From Planctomycetota bacterium (GTDB lineage: Bacteria; Planctomycetota; Phycisphaerae; Sedimentisphaerales; Anaerobacaceae), in the NCBI GenBank assembly GCA_012719085.1, contig JAAYBA010000092.1:1-32133 (forward strand): DNA of 32,133 nucleotides, given 5' to 3'. Both the position numbers and the translations under genes were made by a program. The notes under the pieces are model-generated. The model was not told the origin of the DNA and searched no databases. It saw only the letters and a list, made by a program, of their open reading frames with translations. The number at the start of each line of letters is the position of its first letter. Positions within the stretch are counted from its first letter, which is position 1. Positions 1-6,870 of this stretch are shown in pieces.

Positions 1-1849
1 CCGCCAGCGATGGGGCCGCCGTCTTCAGTTCCGCCAGCGCGTCCGCGACGGTCTTCGCCAGGGTCCGGCCGATGTGTTCGGTTGTCAGGCGTTCTCGTCG
101 CGTGACGTCGATGTGGTTGATGTCGCCACACGTACCCGTGCCGAACAGCAGAGTGAAGTCATCGCCCAGTGTCTTGCACAGATCCTGCTCCAAGTAGTAC
201 GGGTAATCGGCGGCATATTTCGTTCCCCCGACCGTGTCGAGATGCAGCGCGAAGTTGACCAGTCCGGCCAGCGCCGCGTTCTCGGCGGCCGTTCGGAACA
301 GGACGACGCCGACCTGCGGATCGACGGGCCCGGCGACGCGAACGATGTCCGGGTTCAGAACGCCCGGATTGAACCGCACTGTACCGTCGGCCATGTGGAA
401 CCGCCGGTTGAACGAAAGCCCCTGCTGCTGTGCGACGGCGGCCTCCACGCGCACGGGACGCATGGCCGCGTCGGCCTGACGGATTGCCTGAACGATGCCG
501 TCCGCCAACGCGGAAGCATAATCGACGCTCTCGCATGGATCCTGGCCGTGTTTGGTCAGCGCCTGTTCGTGGAAGTGATTCCGCAGGGCGCCGAAGTAGA
601 GCGGGCCGGTGTGGGAATGCGTTGCGGCCAGCAGGATGTTCGCCGCGGGGATGCCCGTCTCGGCCTCGGCCCGCCGCCGCGCCGCCCGCGAGACCTCCGG
701 TGACATTCCGATGATGTCACAGAAGACCATCGCCGCCTTCGTCGCCCCCTGGCGCATCACGAGGGCCTTGGCATGGAGGGGATTGGACACGCCTTCGCTG
801 AGGCGTTCGTGGAAGTAGCCGCTCATGCGATAGCCCATCGGCGGCGTGATATCGACGACACCGACACCCGCCTCCATTGGGGCCGCCGCCGGGCGAGCCG
901 CGTTCTGCGACTTCTGTCCTGTCAACTCCTCGAGAAAACGACGCGCCTTGATGGCTTCCCCGAGCGTATGCGGCAAATCACCCGGGTCGAGGCACTCGAC
1001 GATCAGCGGCCCGCCCTCGAACCCGCCGGCCCTGAGCTTCGCAAAGACGGCGGGGAAATCGACCTGTCCGGTCCCCGGCGTGACGGCCACGTCCTTGGGA
1101 TGGCGGTAGTCCTTGACGCACATGCCCGTGACCAGCCCATCGACCGTGGGCGCATCTTCGACCGGGCTCAGCTCGCCGTTGGAATAGTAGTAGATATTGC
1201 CCGGATCGTACCAGATGCGGAAGTTCTGGTGGCCGACCATCTCGATGGTCTGGCGGCACTGCGGACCGGTGGCGTTGAAGCCGCCATGCGGCTTGACACT
1301 GATGCCGATCCCTCGTGCGGCGGCGTAGTCGCAGCATTCGGTGATGGCCTTGTAGTACGGCTCGTACAAGTCCTTGTTGCCCGTGCCGCCCATGAGCAGG
1401 TTCGTCGAGCCGCAGGCGGCGCAGTTGTCGATCAGCTTGCGGAGCCCTTCGATACCCGCCTTGAGCGACTGGGCCACCGGGATGTCGCCTCCGTAAACGG
1501 AAGCGACCTTCAGGCCGCGCTGCCTGACCTCATCGCCGACGCGCACGGCCTCCTCGATCGGCGTGGCTACAGAGATCACCAGCCGGGTCTCGGATTTCGT
1601 CGTCATCAGGCCAACGTACTCGTACCCTGCTTCGGCAATCGCATCGAGCGCCACACGGTACTCGTACTGGTCCCACGGGCGCGTGTAGCAGCCGATCTGC
1701 CAGCGAGATCTGTTCGTCTGCCCCGGCAGAGTCTCGGCGTTGGCCAGCACCCAGCCGGCGGCGCCGATCTGCATCGCCCGACCCAGGAAACTACGGCGTG
1801 AAAACGAATCTGACAGGGTCCGTTCATCCTGTTTGCGTGTCGTCATCAT
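1..1849 (-). CDS. Fusion protein (3' end outside window): Tat-signal sugar phosphate isomerase/epimerase-like TIM barrel followed by neutral/alkaline ceramidase-like domain
   Basis: Codon-by-codon minus-strand reading from ATG at 1849 is open to position 1. N-term MMTTRKQDERTLSDSFSRRSFLGRAMQIGAAGWVLA (Tat); TIM-barrel part GCYTRPWDQYEYRVALDAIAEAGYEYVGLM...PHGGFNATGPQCRQTIEMV...WYDPGN; then MEAGVGVVDITPPMGYRMSGYF...NILLAATHSHTGPLYFG...FTLLFGTGTCGDINHIDVTRRE. Absent from ORF track because no stop lies in the window. Confidence 0.85.
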   Translation of the reverse strand, partial: MMTTRKQDERTLSDSFSRRSFLGRAMQIGAAGWVLANAETLPGQTNRSRWQIGCYTRPWDQYEYRVALDAIAEAGYEYVGLMTTKSETRLVISVATPIEEAVRVGDEVRQRGLKVASVYGGDIPVAQSLKAGIEGLRKLIDNCAACGSTNLLMGGTGNKDLYEPYYKAITECCDYAAARGIGISVKPHGGFNATGPQCRQTIEMVGHQNFRIWYDPGNIYYYSNGELSPVEDAPTVDGLVTGMCVKDYRHPKDVAVTPGTGQVDFPAVFAKLRAGGFEGGPLIVECLDPGDLPHTLGEAIKARRFLEELTGQKSQNAARPAAAPMEAGVGVVDITPPMGYRMSGYFHERLSEGVSNPLHAKALVMRQGATKAAMVFCDIIGMSPEVSRAARRRAEAETGIPAANILLAATHSHTGPLYFGALRNHFHEQALTKHGQDPCESVDYASALADGIVQAIRQADAAMRPVRVEAAVAQQQGLSFNRRFHMADGTVRFNPGVLNPDIVRVAGPVDPQVGVVLFRTAAENAALAGLVNFALHLDTVGGTKYAADYPYYLEQDLCKTLGDDFTLLFGTGTCGDINHIDVTRRERLTTEHIGRTLAKTVADALAELKTAAPSLA

Positions 1850-1869
1850 CTGGTCCCTTCGTGATGAGA

Positions 1870-3120
1870 TCATCCTTCGCGGATTTCTCGTTTCTGCGGA
1901 TCGTAGATCGTGCGTTTGCCGGTGTCGAACGAGCGAACGGCCATCAGGCAGGCGATGGCGTGCTGATAGCCGGCGTCGATCGAGGCGTTGGGCGTCTTTC
2001 GCGACCGCAGGCACTGGAGCCAGTCGAGGAAATGGTCCGGCCGGGGCACGTCTTCGACGGGGACCTTGCCGCGAATCTGGCCCCGACGCTTGGCGCCGCC
2101 CTCGGCGCTCAGGACGGGCGCCGTCCACGTCACCATGTCGAGCACGCCTTCGTCGCCGAAGATCTTGAAGCTGTTGCCGCTGCCGTTGCCGAAGTTCGTC
2201 GAGTAGCTGACCATGAACCCTTCGGGATAGATCCACAGGGCCTGCACGTGATCGGGACAGGTGAAGTTGTGCTCGTCCTTATAAGTGAACGTTCCGCCCA
2301 GGCAGACGCAACTCGTCGGGAACGTCGCGCCGGTGATATAATGGACCAGATCGATGAAGTGGCTGCCCAGGCCGGGGACGGGGCCGTCGGAGAAATCGCG
2401 GTAGCCATACCAGCCGGAATACTTCACCGGGTCGAACGCCTGCGCGGGCCGGTCGCCCAGAAATTCCTTCCAGTCCACATCCTCCTTCTTCACGTCCTTG
2501 ACGTACGAGTACCAGTAGGGTCGCTCGGCATTGCGGCACTGCTCGATCCGCCCCACCGTTCCGAGGACCCCGGTCTTGTACAGCTCGCGGCAGCCGGTGA
2601 AACTCGGCAGGCTGCGGAGCTGCGTGCCGATCTGGACCACGACGTTTGCCTTTTTGACGGCGTCGCAGGCCGCCTTGAGCTTGCCGAGATCCATCGCCAG
2701 CGGTTTTTCGCAATAGACGTCCTTGCCCGCCTCGGCCGCCGCTTTCAAATGGGTCGTGTGCATGTGGTCGGGCGAAGCGATCATCACGGCATCCAGATCG
2801 CTCAGGGCGAGCAGGTCGCGATACGATGCAAATTGCTGAGCCGGTCGGCCATACCACTCGTCGGCCAGAGCCGACGCCATCTCCCGGCGCACCCGCCAGG
2901 GATCGGACACCGCCGTGATCTCGATCTTCTGCTCGCCGGCGTGCGCGTGGACGCCCTTCATATGCGCGTTGATACCGCGGTCCCCGCAGCCGATGATCCC
3001 GATGGCGATGCGGTCGTTGGCGCCGACGATGCGAGCGTAGCTTGCCGCCGGAACGGCCAGAGCGGCGCCCCCGGCGATACTGCTCTTGAGGAACGTGCGG
3101 CGAGAGAGAGAATGCTTCAT
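1870..3120 (-). CDS. Gfo/Idh/MocA family oxidoreductase with Tat signal
   Basis: MKHSLSRRTFLKSSIAGGAALAVPAASYARIVGANDRIAIGIIGCGDRG...DAVMIASPDHMHTTHLKAAAEAGKDVYCEKPLA; start trimmed from the ORF's 3171 to the Tat-signal Met. Confidence 0.93.
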   Translation of the reverse strand: MKHSLSRRTFLKSSIAGGAALAVPAASYARIVGANDRIAIGIIGCGDRGINAHMKGVHAHAGEQKIEITAVSDPWRVRREMASALADEWYGRPAQQFASYRDLLALSDLDAVMIASPDHMHTTHLKAAAEAGKDVYCEKPLAMDLGKLKAACDAVKKANVVVQIGTQLRSLPSFTGCRELYKTGVLGTVGRIEQCRNAERPYWYSYVKDVKKEDVDWKEFLGDRPAQAFDPVKYSGWYGYRDFSDGPVPGLGSHFIDLVHYITGATFPTSCVCLGGTFTYKDEHNFTCPDHVQALWIYPEGFMVSYSTNFGNGSGNSFKIFGDEGVLDMVTWTAPVLSAEGGAKRRGQIRGKVPVEDVPRPDHFLDWLQCLRSRKTPNASIDAGYQHAIACLMAVRSFDTGKRTIYDPQKREIREG

Positions 3121-3251
3121 GTTCGTGTCTCCTTCAGGATCTCTATTCGGACTGTCAGGGCAAATGCTCATTCACCTCGACAAACACGACGAATACGAAC
3201 AATCGCGATTATATCCATCTCCGCACAGGGCGACAATCTTCGGCAATCCAT

Positions 3252-3280
3252 TTGACAGCGGGACAGATGGCGAGTATCTC
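3252..3280 (+). promoter_or_regulatory. Candidate sigma70-type promoter for the LacI-family gene
   Basis: TTGACA (3252-3257), 17-bp spacer, TATCTC (3275-3280). Confidence 0.4.
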
Positions 3281-3333
3281 TACGTCTGGATCGGACGTCC
3301 GGTCGGATCCTCCCAACGGGAATCGATGGGCCC

Positions 3334-4347
3334 ATGGCTACGAGACAGGTAACAGTCAAAGACATCGCCAGAAGACTCCGCCTGCACTACACGACGGTGT
3401 CGAAGGCCCTGCGCGACCACCCGGACATCAGCTCGGCGACGAAGCAGCGGGTCCTGGCCCTGGCGGAAGAGCTGGATTACCATCCGAACTCAATCGCAAA
3501 AAGCCTGAAAAATCAGTCCACCTGCACGCTGGGCGTCATCGTCCCGACGATCAAGAACGATTTCTTCTCCGCCGTCATCAGCGGCGCCGAAGAAGTCGCG
3601 TATGATCGGGAATTCAATACGGTCGTCTGCCAGTCCAACGAGAGCGCCGAGCGTGAGGCCGTCGCCCTGCGGACGTTGATTTCCAACCGGGTGGCCGGTG
3701 TGCTGATCTCGGTGGCCCAGACGACTACGTCCGGCAGCGGGTTTCGCGCGTTGCAGCGGCAAGGCATTCCCCTGGTCTTCTTCGATCGGGTCTGTGACGA
3801 CATCGAGGCCGACCGGGTGGTCGTCGATGACGTCGGCGGCGCCCGCCGGGTGGTCGAGCATCTGATCGAGAGGGGATACAGGACCATCGCCCACGCCGCC
3901 GGACCGCCGAACACGTCGATCGGCAGAGACCGTTGTCGGGGATATCTCGACGCGCTCAGAGCGCACGGCCTCGACGGCGACGAGAAATGGATCGTCCACG
4001 GCGGCTTCGAAGAGGCCGATGGGACCGCCGCTCTTGGCGCCTTTCGCTCGCGTGGGCCGATGCCCGATGCGATCTTCGCCGTCAACGATCCCGTCGCTCG
4101 CGGCATTCACGCCGAGATCAAGCGAAGCGGACTGACGATCCCACGCGACGTCGCGGTGGCGGGCTTTGGCGACAATCGACTCAGCGCCTACCTTGATCCG
4201 CCACTGACGACGGTTTCGCAATCCCCGTACGAGATCGGCAAGATCGCCGCCGCCATGCTGCTGCGGCGAATCGACGAGCCTTCGCACCAGTGCCTCTGCG
4301 AGACCGAAGTGATCCCGACCCAACTGATCGTGAGAAAGTCCACATAG
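3334..4347 (+). CDS. LacI family transcriptional regulator
   Basis: N-terminal HTH VTVKDIARRLRLHYTTVSKALRDHPDISSATKQRVLALAEELDYHPNSIAKSLK, then periplasmic-binding-like sensor domain. Confidence 0.96.
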   Translation: MATRQVTVKDIARRLRLHYTTVSKALRDHPDISSATKQRVLALAEELDYHPNSIAKSLKNQSTCTLGVIVPTIKNDFFSAVISGAEEVAYDREFNTVVCQSNESAEREAVALRTLISNRVAGVLISVAQTTTSGSGFRALQRQGIPLVFFDRVCDDIEADRVVVDDVGGARRVVEHLIERGYRTIAHAAGPPNTSIGRDRCRGYLDALRAHGLDGDEKWIVHGGFEEADGTAALGAFRSRGPMPDAIFAVNDPVARGIHAEIKRSGLTIPRDVAVAGFGDNRLSAYLDPPLTTVSQSPYEIGKIAAAMLLRRIDEPSHQCLCETEVIPTQLIVRKST

Positions 4348-4378
4348 GGGTGAATGATAAGCAGCCGAGAGTTGGAGT

Positions 4379-5539
4379 ATGGCCGGCATTCGTCAGATCA
4401 TTCACGTGGACATGGACGCCTTCTACGCCTCCGTCGAGCAGCGCGACCGGCCGGAACTGAGGGGTAAAGCCGTTATCGTCGGCGGTCCCGCCGAAGCCCG
4501 GGGTGTGGTCAGCGCCGCATCGTATGAGGCCCGCAAGTTCGGCGTCCACAGTGCGATGCCGACAGCGCAGGCGCTACGGCGTTGTCCGCACGCGATCTTG
4601 TTGCCCGTGCGCATGGAGCGGTACGCGGAGGTCTCGCGCGAGATTCAGTCGATCTTCGAGCGGTACACGCCGCTGATCGAGCCGATCTCGCTCGACGAGG
4701 CGTTTCTCGACGTGACCGCCAGCACGAACCTGTTCGGTCCGCCCGAGCAGATCGGACGACGCATCAAGGAGCAGATCCAATCGCAGACGCAGTTGACGGC
4801 CTCGGTCGGGATCGCACCGAACAAGTTCCTCGCCAAACTCGCCTCGGACCTGAAGAAGCCCGACGGCTTCGTCGTCATCACCGAGCAGAACAGGCAGCAG
4901 ATTCTCGATCCGCTCGACGTCGGACGCATCTGGGGCGTGGGCAAGGTGACGGAAAAGGCGCTGCACTCGCATGGCATCCGCACCATCGCGGAGCTTCGCG
5001 CGATGTCCGAAGCCGAACTCTCGCGGATCGTCGGCAGCGGCACAACGGAGCTTCTCCGGCTCGCCCAAGGGCAAGACGATCGTGAGGTCGAGCCGGCCCG
5101 ACAGGCCAAGAGCCTTTCCAGCGAGCGGACCTTCGCCACCGACGTCCGGGATCGCGACATGTTGCTTGGGGTCCTGCTCGAACAGGTCGAGGAGGTGGCC
5201 CAACGGCTTCGACATCGGCGACTGAAGGCCCGCACGATCACACTGAAGCTGCGCTACGGCGACTTCCGCACGGTGACGCGAAGCGAGACGCTGACGGAAG
5301 CCACGAACCTGACGCAGGTCTTGTGGGAGGCTGCCGATCGTGTCTTTGGCCGATGGCATCGCAGCGCATCCGGCGCCCTTCGCCTGGTGGGGTTCGGGGC
5401 CGGCGGCCTGGAACCGGAAGGGGCCGGACAGGCGAGCCTGTTTGCCGATCCCGAAGCGGAGAAGCTCCAGAGGCTCGACCGGGCCATGGACGCCATCCGC
5501 GACCGCTACGGCAAGCGCGCCGTCCATCGCGGCCGGTAG
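4379..5539 (+). CDS. dinB: DNA polymerase IV (Y-family)
   Basis: IIHVDMDAFYASVEQRDRPELRGKAVIVGG...ISLDEAFLDVTAS...TASVGIAPNKFLAKLASDLKKPDG. Confidence 0.97.
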   Translation: MAGIRQIIHVDMDAFYASVEQRDRPELRGKAVIVGGPAEARGVVSAASYEARKFGVHSAMPTAQALRRCPHAILLPVRMERYAEVSREIQSIFERYTPLIEPISLDEAFLDVTASTNLFGPPEQIGRRIKEQIQSQTQLTASVGIAPNKFLAKLASDLKKPDGFVVITEQNRQQILDPLDVGRIWGVGKVTEKALHSHGIRTIAELRAMSEAELSRIVGSGTTELLRLAQGQDDREVEPARQAKSLSSERTFATDVRDRDMLLGVLLEQVEEVAQRLRHRRLKARTITLKLRYGDFRTVTRSETLTEATNLTQVLWEAADRVFGRWHRSASGALRLVGFGAGGLEPEGAGQASLFADPEAEKLQRLDRAMDAIRDRYGKRAVHRGR

Positions 5540-5545
5540 GGGCGA

Positions 5546-6514
5546 TCAGGCAAACGACAGTCCCAGCCCGCGTCCGACGGAACGGATGTGCTCGGCGGCC
5601 TGTCGGTATTCCTCGGCATTAGGCAGGTGTTCGAGCATCAGCGGCACGCCGGGCAGCTTGCTCAGCTCTCGCAGGAATGTCGCATAATCCAGCTCGCCCT
5701 GCCCCGGACGCACCTCGTCGAGATGGGTCATCAGCTTCGGGTGCAGATAGATGTCTTTGGCGTGGCAGCTCTTGAGATAGGGCCCGAGCTTCTCGAAACA
5801 TTCGACGATCAATTTGCCGTTGGCGTAGTAGCGCTGCGGACTGCACACCAGATTCACCGGGTCCAGATGGGCTGCGAAGCGGTCGCGGTCGATCGCCTGG
5901 ATCAAACGGACGTAGGAATCGGCCGAGTCGGGATAGGCCCACGGCATCGTTTCCAGCGTGAACCACGTCCGCGTGGGCTTGACGTCGTCGATAATCCCCC
6001 GCGTGGTCTCGACGATCATCTCGAACGTCTCTTCCGTGAAGTTCTCGGCCGCCGGGCCGTCCCACTGCGTTCCGCGAGAGCCGGTGATGTTCACGCAGCA
6101 GCGGGCGCCGATCCGGTCGGCCAGGGCCAGTTGCAGGCGGCACTTCTCCAACGCGGCCTTGCGTTTTTCGTCGTCGGGACTGATCGGATTGCTCCAGGCC
6201 CCCACTTCCGCAATGACAATGTCGGCCTTCTGCGCGGCCCGCTCGTAGGCCCGCACCACGTCGTCAGCCACCTCGGCCCCGATGGGACAGTAGGCAGCGC
6301 TGTAGCCCAGCTTCCGGACGGCCTGGGCCCACCCGTCTGGGTCCTGGTACTTGTCGAAGACCGGCCCGCCCAGCCGCAGTTTGTCGTATGCCCGCAGGGG
6401 CGATGCATGCGTCGCCCTACGAACCGGCGATCCCAAATCCAGCGAGGCGACCGCCGCCCCCGCCAGAGACGTCTTCAAGAAACCTCGTCGCGATTGCCTG
6501 TGGCTGCCGTCCAT
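5546..6514 (-). CDS. Sugar phosphate isomerase/epimerase-like TIM-barrel protein with Tat signal
   Basis: MDGSHRQSRRGFLKTSLAGAAVASLDLG then TIM-barrel-like sequence; start trimmed from the ORF's 6661 to the Tat Met. Contains REP-like insertion coding ATHASPL. Confidence 0.85.
   Translation of the reverse strand: MDGSHRQSRRGFLKTSLAGAAVASLDLGSPVRRATHASPLRAYDKLRLGGPVFDKYQDPDGWAQAVRKLGYSAAYCPIGAEVADDVVRAYERAAQKADIVIAEVGAWSNPISPDDEKRKAALEKCRLQLALADRIGARCCVNITGSRGTQWDGPAAENFTEETFEMIVETTRGIIDDVKPTRTWFTLETMPWAYPDSADSYVRLIQAIDRDRFAAHLDPVNLVCSPQRYYANGKLIVECFEKLGPYLKSCHAKDIYLHPKLMTHLDEVRPGQGELDYATFLRELSKLPGVPLMLEHLPNAEEYRQAAEHIRSVGRGLGLSFA
6396..6420 (-). repeat. REP-like palindrome within coding sequence (copy A)
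   Basis: Minus strand GTAGGGCGACGCATGCATCGCCCCTGC; shares the 21-mer GGCGACGCATGCATCGCCCCT with copy B. Confidence 0.7.
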
Positions 6515-6570
6515 CGCTGCTGTCTCCTCAAATGTGTGTGTCGGCCCATAGCCTATGCACAGCACGTGTG

Positions 6571-6595
6571 CGGGCGAATCATCATTCGCCCCTAC
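6571..6595 (-). repeat. GTAG-footed REP-like palindrome, intergenic (copy C)
   Basis: Minus strand GTAGGGGCGAATGATGATTCGCCCG; near-palindromic; identical over 25-26 nt to copy D. Confidence 0.85.
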
Positions 6596-6612
6596 TTTAA
6601 CCCCATGGCGGC

Positions 6613-6658
6613 TTGCCGGCAACCCTTGCCGAGTTCGGTCTTGACGCAGCGGCAAGGG
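6613..6658. promoter_or_regulatory. Operator-like cluster of TTGCCG/CGGCAA motifs
   Basis: Perfect palindrome TTGCCGGCAA (6613-6622) plus inverted repeat CCCTTGCCG (6623-6631) / CGGCAAGGG (6650-6658) overlapping the predicted promoter. Confidence 0.45.
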
Positions 6659-6669
6659 CATGGTATCTT
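6641..6669 (+). promoter_or_regulatory. Candidate sigma70-type promoter for 6871..9699
   Basis: TTGACG (6641-6646), 17-bp spacer, TATCTT (6664-6669). Confidence 0.5.
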
Positions 6670-6795
6670 AATCTACTGTACAGAGCCGGGAACACGTCAT
6701 GCGTCGATGCCCGGAACCTATCCGGCCGACACCATCCCGGCGACAAGAACGCCAAGCCACTGCGTTTTTCGGAGAAGGAAGCCTGCATCATAAGC

Positions 6796-6821
6796 GTAGG
6801 GGCGAATGATGATTCGCCCGC
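6796..6821 (+). repeat. GTAG-footed REP-like palindrome, intergenic (copy D)
   Basis: GTAGGGGCGAATGATGATTCGCCCGC; head-to-head with copy C. Confidence 0.85.
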
Positions 6822-6870
6822 GCAATCCACTCGAATCCGCCACAATCTTGTGAAAAGGAGGGTAGCCAGC

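Noticed and set aside
773-3255. Plus-strand ORFs 773..1801 and 1798..3255
   Set aside because: Antisense to the TIM-barrel/ceramidase fusion and to the Gfo/Idh/MocA gene, both with clear motifs.
6613-6870. N-terminal extension of the ORF at 6613..9699
   Set aside because: Covers promoter and REP copy D; a good RBS and signal peptide start at 6871.
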